Below are positions 9,472 to 17,580 of a stretch of 29,608 nucleotides of DNA, piece by piece. The notes beneath the pieces were generated by a model. It was not told where the DNA came from, did not search any database, and saw only the letters and a list, made by a program, of their open reading frames with translations. Origin of the DNA: a bacterium (lineage in GTDB: Bacteria; UBA9089; CG2-30-40-21; SBAY01). The stretch lies in contig JBFLYA010000022.1 in NCBI GenBank assembly GCA_040757115.1, forward strand, positions 1 to 29,608. Direction: 5' to 3'. A program made the translations under genes and the position numbers. Numbering within the stretch: the stretch's first letter is position 1; every line of letters starts with the position of its first letter.

Positions 9472-10044
9472 ATGGTTCCCCCAAATGATTCTGGACAACT
9501 TATTCCTGCTCACGGTGGTTACCGAAACTTACAGAGTTACCAGATGGCGGAGATAGTGTTCGATGCCACGACGGTATTCTGCAAACGATTTGTTGATAGT
9601 CGTTCACGCACTACTGACCAGATGGTGCAGGCGGCGCGCTCTGGCAAACAGAACATTGCTGAAGGCAGTATGGCTTCTGGCACCTCCAGGAAAATCGAAC
9701 TTAAACTTGTCGGCATTGCACGGGCAAGCCTTGAGGAATTGCTGATTGACTATCAGGATTTCCTGCGACAGAAAGGCTTGCCACTCTGGACTAAAGATGA
9801 CCCGCAGGCGAAAAAGATCAGAGGACTGGTTTATGAGAAGAATAAGTCATATATGACTTATAAGACCTATATTGAATTTTCTCCTCCTGATGTTGCGGCA
9901 AACACAGTAATTTGCCTGATTCACCAGACAAACTACCTGCTCGACCAACAATTAAGAGCGTTAGAAAAAGAATTCCTGGAAGAAGGCGGGTTCACAGAAA
10001 GGCTTTACCGCATGCGTTCACAAAAACGCCAGGAGAAAAAATGA
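9472..10044 (+). CDS. Four-helix-bundle protein (23S rRNA intervening-sequence-protein-like)
   Basis: A 190-residue helical protein. The core LQSYQMAEIVFDATTVFC..., MVQAARSGKQNIAEG and KIELKLVGIARASLEELLIDY fits the four-helix-bundle family that includes proteins encoded in 23S rRNA intervening sequences. The end, FTERLYRMRSQKRQ, resembles a C-terminal extension I recall in a subgroup of this family. No biochemical function is established, so none is claimed. The gene lies between alpha-2-macroglobulin and pbpC, which are usually direct neighbours, and its DNA is visibly more GC-rich than both, suggesting later arrival. Its stop overlaps the pbpC start (ATGA, 10041-10044), so pbpC translation is probably coupled to it. 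A decamer repeat within it (9855-9870) encodes the stretch SYMTYKTYIE, between the second half of the bundle and the C-terminal helix. Confidence 0.8.
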   Translation: MVPPNDSGQLIPAHGGYRNLQSYQMAEIVFDATTVFCKRFVDSRSRTTDQMVQAARSGKQNIAEGSMASGTSRKIELKLVGIARASLEELLIDYQDFLRQKGLPLWTKDDPQAKKIRGLVYEKNKSYMTYKTYIEFSPPDVAANTVICLIHQTNYLLDQQLRALEKEFLEEGGFTERLYRMRSQKRQEKK

Positions 10045-12290
10045 AAAAAATAGGTCTTATAAGTCTTCTATGTCCTATAAGTCTTATTCTCTTTTTACTC
10101 TTTTTCCCCCTTCCCCAAAAGCTCAATTGCTCATACTCAAAGATTGTCAGGGCTTCTGATGGAAAGGTCTTGCGTATTTTCCTTTCTACGGATGAAAAAT
10201 ATCGAATATTTCTGCCAAAATCTGCTATTTCCCCACTTTTTGTCCAAACAACCATTACCTATGAAGATAAGTTTTTTTACAGACACCCTGGCATAAACCC
10301 TGTTTCTTTCTTTAGGGCATTTTATAAAAATATAAAGGCAAAGAGGATTACACAAGGTGGCTCAACAATAACTATGCAACTTGCAAGAATCCTTGAACCA
10401 AAACCACGCACTATAAAAAATAAACTTATTGAGATATTCAGGGCATTTCAACTCGAACTACATTTCTCCAAAGATAAAATACTCGAACTTTACCTCAATC
10501 TTGCACCTTATGGAGGCAATATCGAAGGCATTGGTGCGGCAAGTATATCTTACTATGGAAGGCTACCTGATAATCTCACGCCCGCAGAAGTAGCCTTTCT
10601 TGTCTCCCTACCTCAACGCCCTCATAAATCCTCTCCCCAAAAGGTATTAAAGATTATGTTAAGTAAAAAACTTATTAGCAAAAGGGAGTATGATTTAGCC
10701 AGGGTATCCTCCTTTCCTTCTAAGAAAATACCCTTTCCATTCGAAGCACCACATACCTGTGATTTTTTGGTAAGTAGATTTCCTCAACTTAATGATATTC
10801 ATTCTACAATTGATACCAATATCCAGAAAAAGGTTGAAAATATCCTGTCTTCTTATAAGAAAAAAATAGAAGAAATGGGTGCATCAAATGCAAGTGTGGT
10901 GGTGATGGAGAATAAGACAAGAAAGATTAGGGCACTTATTGGCTCTCTTGACTATTTTGATAAAGAAAATAGAGGGCAGGTCAGAGGATTTTATGCCTTT
11001 CGTTCACCTGGTTCAGCACTTAAGCCATTCCTTTATATTATGGCAATTGAAGATGGACTTATCAACCCCGAAACTCTTATGGAGGATGCACCCTATAGAT
11101 TTGAAAATTACGAACCTGAAAATTTCTCCAGGCAATTTCTTGGTTTAGCCACAGCAGAAGATAGCCTCTCCTTTTCTCTAAACCTTCCTTTTATCCTTAT
11201 GTTAAAACGATATGGCTACCAAAAATTTTTAAATAGGATTTCTGAAGGAGGGCTTGTTGGACCATTATCACCATCCTCTTATGGACTTCCTATCATTACA
11301 GGTGGGATGGATATTCGCCTCATTGACCTGACAAATCTATACCTCACCCTATCAAGGGGTGGCTTCCATAATGAATGGAGGCTCTTAGAGGATACACCAA
11401 CAAAAAAAGAAAAACTTCTCTTTAAACCTCCAGCAGTTCTATTAGGATTAAATGCCCTTTCAAAGAGGGATAGGCCAGATGCACCAAATCTTGCTTTATA
11501 CACCATCCCAAAGAAAAAGGTTTATTGGAAAACAGGGACATCTTATGGAAGAAGGGATGGCTGGAGTCTTGGTTTTGACTGTGATTACACGGTTGGTGTG
11601 TGGGTTGGAAATTTTAGTGGAGAGGGCTCGGATAAGCTAATTGGTGCCTTAATTGCCTCCCCCATTATGTTTGATATAATAAGGGCAATAGGTGATGAAA
11701 AAGATAAAAAATTCTTCTGGGAAGAACCAGCAAAAACTGATTTAGAAACGGCTTATGTATGTAAGTTTTCTGGATATAAACCTTCTCCATATTGTTTTGA
11801 AAAAAAAGAGGTTTCTGTCCTGAAAAATAACCATCCTTATGTTGAATGCCCATTCCATAAAAAATTTATCATTGAGAAAAAAACAGGATTCAGGGCATCA
11901 CCATTTAAGGAATATAAACCAGGCGAACTCACAGAAAAGATTTTCCTTGTTTATCCAGCCTCCGTGCAAAAAGTCTTAAAAGGAAATAAAGAACCACAAT
12001 TTCCACCAGAATGTAGGGTAGTTGAAAAAAGCAATCTTAATGTTATTAGTCCGGTGGATGGTGAAATATATTTTATTCCCAAAGGGGTTAGAGATGCAAA
12101 TTTTATACCACTTCAGGCATTTAATTCCTGCGGAGATATTCAGTGGTTTATAAATGATAAATACAGAGGGAAGACAAAATCCGGCGAGGTTTTTCAAATA
12201 GAACCAATTTGGGGGAGGATGAAGATTGTAGTTTATGACGATAAGGGAGAAAATAGGATAATCAAGATAAATGTTGAAGCAGAACCATAG
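10041..12290 (+). CDS. pbpC: Penicillin-binding protein 1C (bifunctional transglycosylase/transpeptidase)
   Basis: Periplasmic, membrane-anchored peptidoglycan synthase of 749 residues. A signal-anchor (about residues 3-22) leads into the GT51 glycosyltransferase domain: Glu75 in EDKFFYRHPG, then GGSTITMQLAR and LELYLNLAPYG. The penicillin-binding domain has Ser325-Ala-Leu-Lys328 (SxxK), Ser379-Leu-Asn381 (SxN) and KTGTS beginning at Lys497. A C-terminal domain of the PBP1C type follows (about 650-749). The start at 10041 has AGGAG at 10031-10035 and overlaps the previous stop; the longer upstream frame is out-of-frame four-helix-bundle sequence. The first membrane-helix codons coincide with an inverted decamer repeat, so part of the anchor may have been built from repeat DNA. 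Pairing with alpha-2-macroglobulin suggests a wall-repair role (known association). Confidence 0.94.
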   Translation: MKKIGLISLLCPISLILFLLFFPLPQKLNCSYSKIVRASDGKVLRIFLSTDEKYRIFLPKSAISPLFVQTTITYEDKFFYRHPGINPVSFFRAFYKNIKAKRITQGGSTITMQLARILEPKPRTIKNKLIEIFRAFQLELHFSKDKILELYLNLAPYGGNIEGIGAASISYYGRLPDNLTPAEVAFLVSLPQRPHKSSPQKVLKIMLSKKLISKREYDLARVSSFPSKKIPFPFEAPHTCDFLVSRFPQLNDIHSTIDTNIQKKVENILSSYKKKIEEMGASNASVVVMENKTRKIRALIGSLDYFDKENRGQVRGFYAFRSPGSALKPFLYIMAIEDGLINPETLMEDAPYRFENYEPENFSRQFLGLATAEDSLSFSLNLPFILMLKRYGYQKFLNRISEGGLVGPLSPSSYGLPIITGGMDIRLIDLTNLYLTLSRGGFHNEWRLLEDTPTKKEKLLFKPPAVLLGLNALSKRDRPDAPNLALYTIPKKKVYWKTGTSYGRRDGWSLGFDCDYTVGVWVGNFSGEGSDKLIGALIASPIMFDIIRAIGDEKDKKFFWEEPAKTDLETAYVCKFSGYKPSPYCFEKKEVSVLKNNHPYVECPFHKKFIIEKKTGFRASPFKEYKPGELTEKIFLVYPASVQKVLKGNKEPQFPPECRVVEKSNLNVISPVDGEIYFIPKGVRDANFIPLQAFNSCGDIQWFINDKYRGKTKSGEVFQIEPIWGRMKIVVYDDKGENRIIKINVEAEP
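10050..10091. repeat. Inverted decamer repeat inside the pbpC signal-anchor codons
   Basis: The first 16 bases (ATAGGTCTTATAAGTC, 10050-10065) are the exact reverse complement of 9855-9870 in the preceding gene. Further units (GTCCTATAAGTCTTAT) follow. Together with 9418-9461 the repeat brackets the four-helix-bundle gene in opposite orientations. Confidence 0.7.
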
Positions 12291-12383
12291 GAATTTTGGA
12301 TTGCGGATTTGCGAAATTGGTCCTCAGTTTTTGGTCTTCACTGCTCTACTATTTTTACCTTGAATCATATAGCGAAATTTTCC

Positions 12384-12412
12384 TTGACATCAATAAAATT
12401 ATATATTATTAT
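12384..12412 (+). promoter_or_regulatory. Promoter of the FliK-like gene, predicted leaderless
   Basis: TTGACA (12384-12389), a 17-base spacer and TATTAT (12407-12412), then exactly nine bases to the ATG at 12422. The transcript would begin about two or three bases before the start codon. Confidence 0.75.
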
Positions 12413-12421
12413 AAAATACAA

Positions 12422-13120
12422 ATGAACATCATTCCTTTACAAATTATTGACCAGAAACTACTTGATTTTAAGTTAGCCCCACAAATAAAAGTTGGCGAGG
12501 TTCTTGAAGGAACAGTAGATGAGGTATTAGAAAATAAAACCTATCTTTTTAAACTCGCTGGATTTACTTTTCGAGCAAGAAGTCCACTTATATTAAATAA
12601 ATACGATAGAATCCAGGTAGAAGTAAAAAGCATTGAACCAAGAATTGTGTTCAAATTACTCCCATCACAAAACAAAAGCAATTTACCTGTTTCTGAAAAG
12701 ATAAAATCTCCAGATACAAACTATTTATTTTTTACCACCTCGAATTTATCTTCTCTGGGGATAAATAATCTCTGTGTCAAAACATTTGACACAGATGAAG
12801 AAATCTCTTCTAAAGGACTAAAATCTAAATATGAGGCAGTAGATATTCTTCTGGAGATGTCTGAGTTAGGTAAAGTTTTAGTCAAAATAACTCGCCAGGG
12901 AGATTTATCTTATTATCAAATAATAGTTGAAGATAAAAATATTAAGGAATTTGTTGAGGAGAACCTGCAAGGATTATTAACTGATTTAGAAAATGTCGGC
13001 TTCCCATTTCCCAACATAAATTGTTTAGCTAATCCAGGTTTAAAAAATCAGGATTTTTATGCTGAATCAACAATAACCAGGACGGAAAAAGGGTATAGTC
13101 GAATAGATACAATTGGATAA
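12422..13120 (+). CDS. FliK-like (flagellar hook-length control domain) protein
   Basis: A 232-residue protein. Residues about 20-80 (VGEVLEGTVDEVLENKTYLF...RIVFKLLP) look like the small beta-barrel region found ahead of the hook-length domain in short FliK-like proteins. Residues about 140-205 (DILLEMSELGKVLVKITRQG ... LLTDLENVGFPF) resemble the Flg_hook C-terminal domain, with the usual L-x-M-x-x-L-G-x-V core. Canonical FliK is much longer, and no other flagellar gene is in the window, so a true ruler function is uncertain. The start is the ATG at 12422, set by the promoter 15 bases upstream; an in-frame extension back to 12296 would begin before the promoter. There is no Shine-Dalgarno. 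The next gene follows after 12 bases, so the two are probably co-transcribed. Confidence 0.55.
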   Translation: MNIIPLQIIDQKLLDFKLAPQIKVGEVLEGTVDEVLENKTYLFKLAGFTFRARSPLILNKYDRIQVEVKSIEPRIVFKLLPSQNKSNLPVSEKIKSPDTNYLFFTTSNLSSLGINNLCVKTFDTDEEISSKGLKSKYEAVDILLEMSELGKVLVKITRQGDLSYYQIIVEDKNIKEFVEENLQGLLTDLENVGFPFPNINCLANPGLKNQDFYAESTITRTEKGYSRIDTIG

Positions 13121-13132
13121 AAGAGGTAATTG

Positions 13133-15403
13133 ATGGAAATTATAGTTACCCATACCAATACAGACTTTGATGCCTTAGCCAGTCTGATATTAGCCGCTAA
13201 ACTTTATCCAGACGCTCAACTTGTTCTGCCTGGCTCTTGTGAACAGAATGTCCGGAATTTCTTAGATGAGTATCCTCATGGCTTTAATCTTAAGAAATCT
13301 AAACATATTAAATTAGAGCAAGTCACAAAACTTATTTTAGTTGATACCCGTCAATCTTCCCGCATTGGGAAATTTGAAATCCTCACTGATGGCCAGATAC
13401 CAATTTATATCTATGACCATCATCCTGCACAAGAAGGAGATATTAAAGGTGAACTGATGGAGATAAAAGAACTTGGCGCCACTGTATCAATTATTTTAGA
13501 GAAGATTAAAGAACAAAATATTACCATTAGTCCAATTGAGGCAACAATTGCCGCTTTAGGGATTTATGAAGATACAGGTTCTCTCACCTTCTCTACGACT
13601 ACCACCGCAGATATTTCTGCCATAGAATATCTTATTTCTTGTGGTGCAGATTTAACCATAATTGCCAGGTTACTTGAAAAGGAACTTACTGTGGACCAGC
13701 TTTTTATCCTTAATGACCTCATATCCTCACAAAAGGTATATCAAATTGACCAGACAAATATAGTTATCGCCAAAGTTGTTATAGATAAATATGTTGGAGA
13801 CTTAGCCGTGCTTGCCCATAAGATAATGAATATGGAATCCTTAGAGGTATTATTTTGCATTATTGGTATGGAGGGAAGGGTTCAGTTAATTGCCAGAAGT
13901 CGCACAAACAAAGTAGATGTGGCTGAAATTCTCTCATTAATCGGTGGTGGAGGACATAAAACTGCCGCCTCCGCTACGATTAGAGAATTAAGTTTAGAGG
14001 CAGTTGAACAAAAACTATTGGAAATATTACACCTAAAATTAATTCCAACCAAAGAAACAACTTCTCCTCCAATCCAACTTTATCCGCATAATATTAAACA
14101 TTTAATGAGAAAAAACCTCCCGGAACCAATCCAGAACATATTAAAATTACTCGGGAAAATAGGTGATGGACTTAAAATGAATGTGTATGTGGTGGGCGGA
14201 ATTGTCCGAGACCTTTTATTAGGTAAGGCAACATTTGACCTTGATATTGTCGTTGAAGGGAATGGGATTGAATTTGCCAGAGAGTTAAGTCAAAGGATTG
14301 CAGGAAGTTATAAAAGCCATGAAAGATTTAAAACCGCTGCGGTGGTGTTTCCGGATGGGTTCAAAATAGATATTGCTACTGCTCGAAAAGAGGTTTATGA
14401 CCAGCCAGCCGCATTACCGAGAGTAACTACAGGAGGAATTTATGATGACATTTTAAGACGAGATTTTACGATAAATGCCCTCGCCATTCAGCTTAACCCA
14501 ACATATTTTGGGAATTTAATAGATTTTGTTGGTGGAGAAAAAGACCTGAAAGAAGGATTAATTGAAATCCTTCATGATAAAAGTTTTATTGATGACCCAA
14601 CCAGAATCTTTCGCGCTATAAGATTTACCTCTCGAGGGAATTTCAAACTATCCGACAACACAAAAAACTTAATTATTAAATCAGCGACCAAAGACCTGTT
14701 TTTACGGCTGGCAAAACAACGGCTCCGCAATGAACTTATCCTTATTCTAAAGGATGATAATCCAGATTCCGCTTTTCTCCAATTGCAAGAACTAAATATT
14801 CTTAAGTATATCTATCCCTTACTACAAACCGGGAGAAACCAATCATTACTTTTTAAAAAAATTACCCATACCTTATTCTATCTTGAAGTTATCATTGAAC
14901 ATAAACCTATAGATAAATGGTTAATTTATCTATTAGGTTTGATTGATGGATTAAGTAAAGAAGAGGCATCAGAATTTATGCACCACCTTAAATTTACTAA
15001 GATTCAACAAAAAACAGTTATTACAGATAAAGAGGAATCTCAACTTTTAATAGATTTCCTGAAAAGATATAGAGACCCCTCCCCTGCTGCACTTTATAAT
15101 CGGCTAACAGGAATTCCTTTAGAGGTTCTTGTATTTATTATGGCTAAGGTAGATGCGTTTGAAAACAAAGAAATAGCCTCTTGTATAAAAAAGCAGATAG
15201 TTTTTTTCTTGACGGAATTAAGCAAGGTAAAACTCAGTATAAGCGGGGATGACCTTAAAAAATTAGGAATTGAACCAGGCCCTGTTTATAAAGAAATATT
15301 TGATAAGGTTTTATCGGCTAAATTAAATGGGAAACTGAAGACTAAAGAGGATGAGTTGGAACATGCTAAGTGTCATGTTGAACAAATAACGCACGGAATT
15401 TGA
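13133..15403 (+). CDS. DHH/DHHA1 phosphoesterase fused to CCA-adding tRNA nucleotidyltransferase
   Basis: A 756-residue fusion. The N-terminal DHH domain shows Asp11 and Asp13 (TDFDA), Asp71 and DHH at 95-97. DHHA1 follows with GGGGH at 271-275. The class II nucleotidyltransferase begins with GGIVRDLLLG (from about 355), the metal-binding DLD at 369-371, and then RRDFTINALA and DDPTRIFRAIRF. It adds the tRNA 3' CCA end, or the terminal A if a partner enzyme adds CC; the DHH part is likely a nuclease or phosphatase. Related fusions usually carry two CBS domains between DHHA1 and the transferase. Here only about 80 residues separate them, so the CBS pair is absent. The ATG at 13133 has GAGG at 13123-13126. 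The last eight residues and the stop codon come from the fold-back repeat that begins at about 15369. Confidence 0.9.
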   Translation: MEIIVTHTNTDFDALASLILAAKLYPDAQLVLPGSCEQNVRNFLDEYPHGFNLKKSKHIKLEQVTKLILVDTRQSSRIGKFEILTDGQIPIYIYDHHPAQEGDIKGELMEIKELGATVSIILEKIKEQNITISPIEATIAALGIYEDTGSLTFSTTTTADISAIEYLISCGADLTIIARLLEKELTVDQLFILNDLISSQKVYQIDQTNIVIAKVVIDKYVGDLAVLAHKIMNMESLEVLFCIIGMEGRVQLIARSRTNKVDVAEILSLIGGGGHKTAASATIRELSLEAVEQKLLEILHLKLIPTKETTSPPIQLYPHNIKHLMRKNLPEPIQNILKLLGKIGDGLKMNVYVVGGIVRDLLLGKATFDLDIVVEGNGIEFARELSQRIAGSYKSHERFKTAAVVFPDGFKIDIATARKEVYDQPAALPRVTTGGIYDDILRRDFTINALAIQLNPTYFGNLIDFVGGEKDLKEGLIEILHDKSFIDDPTRIFRAIRFTSRGNFKLSDNTKNLIIKSATKDLFLRLAKQRLRNELILILKDDNPDSAFLQLQELNILKYIYPLLQTGRNQSLLFKKITHTLFYLEVIIEHKPIDKWLIYLLGLIDGLSKEEASEFMHHLKFTKIQQKTVITDKEESQLLIDFLKRYRDPSPAALYNRLTGIPLEVLVFIMAKVDAFENKEIASCIKKQIVFFLTELSKVKLSISGDDLKKLGIEPGPVYKEIFDKVLSAKLNGKLKTKEDELEHAKCHVEQITHGI

Positions 15404-15547
15404 TTCTGGTAACTGGTAATTAAATACCGTTCGGTTGAGCTCACGACGAATCTATTTAAGCAATTACCAGTTACCAGTTACCAATTATCCGTTTGCAGGT
15501 TATGAAATCTGATGATACCCCGTGCAACACTTACTCAACAGCACACT
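15369..15547. repeat. MITE-like fold-back element, copy 1
   Basis: The near-inverted ends AGTGTCATGTTGA and TCAACAGCACACT match at 11 of 13 positions. Inside is a second inverted pair, GGTAACTGGTAATT (15408-15421) against AATTACCAGTTACC (15462-15475). It is highly similar to 27135-27335, which has cleaner ends. It carries no gene. It provides the stop codon of the upstream CCA gene and ends 19 bases before the murJ start, leaving the AGGAAGG Shine-Dalgarno intact. Confidence 0.8.
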
Positions 15548-15566
15548 ACGAAATTAGGAAGGATGT

Positions 15567-17105
15567 ATGGTTAAAGATAGTCAAAAAAGGATAACTAAAT
15601 TTATTGGTATCGTAAGTTTTGGCACATTTACCTCACGGATTGTGGGTTATATTCGAGATGTCTTAATTGCAGATAGGTTTGGGGCAGGTTTAGTTTCAGA
15701 TGCCTTTTTTACCTCATGGCGAATACCTAATACCTTGCGGGAATTACTTGGTGAAGGGGCATTAAGTGCCGCATTTATCCCTGTTTTTACTGAATATTTG
15801 AAGACAAAAGGGAGAGAACAAGCCTGGCAGTTAGCCAATCTGATTATCAATGCCCTGCTCATTATCTCCATATTAATTACCTTGTCTGGTATCATCCTGT
15901 CTCCTTTAATTATTAGCATAATTGCCCCTGGTTTCGTTGGCAAAGATGTTTTTACTTTGACCGTGCTCCTTACCCGTATAACATTTCCTTTTACTATTTT
16001 TATTTGTCTTGCGGCGTTAGTCATGGGGATTCTTAATTCAATTCAACATTTTACCTTACCGGCATTTGCCCCAGCCATATTAAACATTTGTTTAATCCTG
16101 GCAATCCTTTTTCTATGTCCTTTGTTTGGCGAACTATCAATTGTTGGGTTAAGTATTGGACTTTTAATTGGTGGTTTGATTCAGTTGTTAATCCAAATCC
16201 CACCTTTGATTAAAGAACGGATGGAATATCGGTTAATCATAGACTTTTTCCATCCTGGAGTTCGTGAGGTAATTCGTTTGATGTTACCACGGGCACTTGG
16301 CGCCGCGGTTACTCAATTTAATATCTTTATCTCTAATTTATTAGCCTCTTTCCTGATTTTTGGGAGTATTTCTTCATTATTTTATGCCAATAGATTGGTT
16401 CATTTTCCATTGGCAATATTCGGGATAGCTATCGGAACCGTCCTGTTTCCAACTATGTCCAGACAGGTAGTTGAAGGTAATTTACAGGGAGTAAAAGAGA
16501 GTCTTCGTTTTGGCTTGAAAATGGTAATCTTAACCTCCTTGCCGCCAACTATCGGCTTAATGGTTTTAGGAAGACCGATTATCGAACTTTTGTTTCAACA
16601 TGGGGAATTTGACATTACTGCTACTAATATAACTTATTTAGCCTTGTTCTTTTATGCCTTTGGGCTATTAGGCTTTTCGAGCTTGAAGGTTATTGTCCCA
16701 GCCTTCTATGCCCAACATGATACCTGGACACCGCTAAAAATAGGCATAATCTCAGTGATAGCCAATGTTATCTTCAGCCTTTTATTAATGAAACCATTAG
16801 AGCAAGGCGGATTAACTTTAAGCCTTTCTTTATCTGGATTTTTAAATGCTGGTTTATTATTGATAAGCTTAAGACAAAAAATTGGGCCCATCGGATTAAA
16901 AGAAATACTTATATTCCTCTTTAATGTCTTACTTGCCTCATCGATGATGGGATTTTTCTGCGGGATTATCCTGAAAATAGATATAGGCCTTTTTTATCAG
17001 GTGATAATCGGTATAATAGGTGGATTAATCGTTTTATTTTTAAGTTGTAAATGGCTAAAGATAAAGGAGGTTGATGATGTTTGGAAAATGGTTAGAAAAA
17101 AGTAA
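15567..17105 (+). CDS. murJ: Lipid II flippase MurJ (MviN)
   Basis: Inner-membrane flippase that moves lipid II to the periplasmic face for peptidoglycan synthesis. The 512-residue protein has about 14 hydrophobic helices. Its N-terminal MurJ signature runs through SRIVGYIRDVLIADRFGAG, SDAFFTSWRIPNTLRELLGE and GALSAAFIPVFTEYL. Length is normal. The ATG at 15567 follows AGGAAGG (15556-15562); an ATG four bases earlier is out of frame. It lies downstream of the CCA gene across the fold-back repeat, with mgsA 45 bases further on, so a single transcript is likely. With MltG and PBP1C it makes the plus strand rich in peptidoglycan functions. Confidence 0.95.
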   Translation: MVKDSQKRITKFIGIVSFGTFTSRIVGYIRDVLIADRFGAGLVSDAFFTSWRIPNTLRELLGEGALSAAFIPVFTEYLKTKGREQAWQLANLIINALLIISILITLSGIILSPLIISIIAPGFVGKDVFTLTVLLTRITFPFTIFICLAALVMGILNSIQHFTLPAFAPAILNICLILAILFLCPLFGELSIVGLSIGLLIGGLIQLLIQIPPLIKERMEYRLIIDFFHPGVREVIRLMLPRALGAAVTQFNIFISNLLASFLIFGSISSLFYANRLVHFPLAIFGIAIGTVLFPTMSRQVVEGNLQGVKESLRFGLKMVILTSLPPTIGLMVLGRPIIELLFQHGEFDITATNITYLALFFYAFGLLGFSSLKVIVPAFYAQHDTWTPLKIGIISVIANVIFSLLLMKPLEQGGLTLSLSLSGFLNAGLLLISLRQKIGPIGLKEILIFLFNVLLASSMMGFFCGIILKIDIGLFYQVIIGIIGGLIVLFLSCKWLKIKEVDDVWKMVRKK

Positions 17106-17150
17106 TCAGTAAGTATTATAAAACGAAATTTTTGACAGGAGGGAATATAA

Positions 17151-17528
17151 ATGGAAGAAAAAACAATTGTCCTTGTTGCCCATGATTCTAAGAAAAAAGA
17201 TTTACTTGAATGGGCAAAATTTAATAAAGGCACACTTGAAAAATTTATCTTGTATGCTACTAAAACAACTGGGGAAGAAATGATAAAGAATGTTGACCTA
17301 AAAGTCCATTTATTACAAAGTGGTCCCCTTGGCGGTGATTCTCAAATAGCAACAATGATTGTCGAAGGGAAGGTGAATATGCTTATATTTTTCTGGGACC
17401 CTCTCACTCCTCAACCCCATGATGTCGATGTAAAGGCATTACTACGCATCGCCGTGCTTTACAACATCCCTGTTGCCTGTAATCGGACAACGGCTGACTA
17501 CATCATTTCTTCACCATTACTTAATTAG
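17151..17528 (+). CDS. mgsA: Methylglyoxal synthase
   Basis: Cytosolic enzyme converting dihydroxyacetone phosphate to methylglyoxal and phosphate, a bypass of lower glycolysis. The 125-residue protein has the family elements VLVAHDSKKKDL (His11), SGPLGGDSQIA (catalytic Asp63, equivalent to Asp71 of E. coli), FFWDPLTPQPHDVDVKALLR (His90 and Asp93) and CNRTTADYIISSPLL. It is shorter than the E. coli enzyme at both ends but contains the whole catalytic core. A strong GGAGG lies about eight bases before the ATG. It closes the plus-strand block and is convergent with the MNT-HEPN gene. Confidence 0.94.
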   Translation: MEEKTIVLVAHDSKKKDLLEWAKFNKGTLEKFILYATKTTGEEMIKNVDLKVHLLQSGPLGGDSQIATMIVEGKVNMLIFFWDPLTPQPHDVDVKALLRIAVLYNIPVACNRTTADYIISSPLLN

Positions 17529-17542
17529 TTCCATACAAAAAT

Positions 17543-17580
17543 AGTAACTATTCACCACGAAGAGCACGAAGAACACGAAG
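17543..17580. repeat. Solo arm of the CACGAAG repeat family
   Basis: Starts AGTAACTATTCACCACGAAG and continues with two further 9-base units. It is the same as the left arm at 2686 but has no matching right arm in the 17529-17687 gap, so it is a decayed or one-ended copy. The rest of that gap shows nothing recognisable. Confidence 0.75.

Noticed and set aside
9054-9513. Two minus-strand frames (132 and 114 codons) at the end of the alpha-2-macroglobulin gene
   Set aside because: They lie antisense to well-conserved coding sequence, and parts are translated decamer repeat (MSYMSYMSY); no family match.
9912-10040. Longer N-terminus for PBP1C
   Set aside because: The extension is out-of-frame reading of the four-helix-bundle gene; the ATG at 10041 has AGGAG and a proper signal anchor.
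9472-10044. Four-helix-bundle protein as the Avd component of a diversity-generating retroelement
   Set aside because: No reverse transcriptase or template/variable repeat pair is present; the sequence fits the IVP-like subgroup better.
17125-17165. TTGACA just before mgsA as a promoter
   Set aside because: It merges directly into the GGAGG Shine-Dalgarno and leaves no room for a -10 box before the gene.
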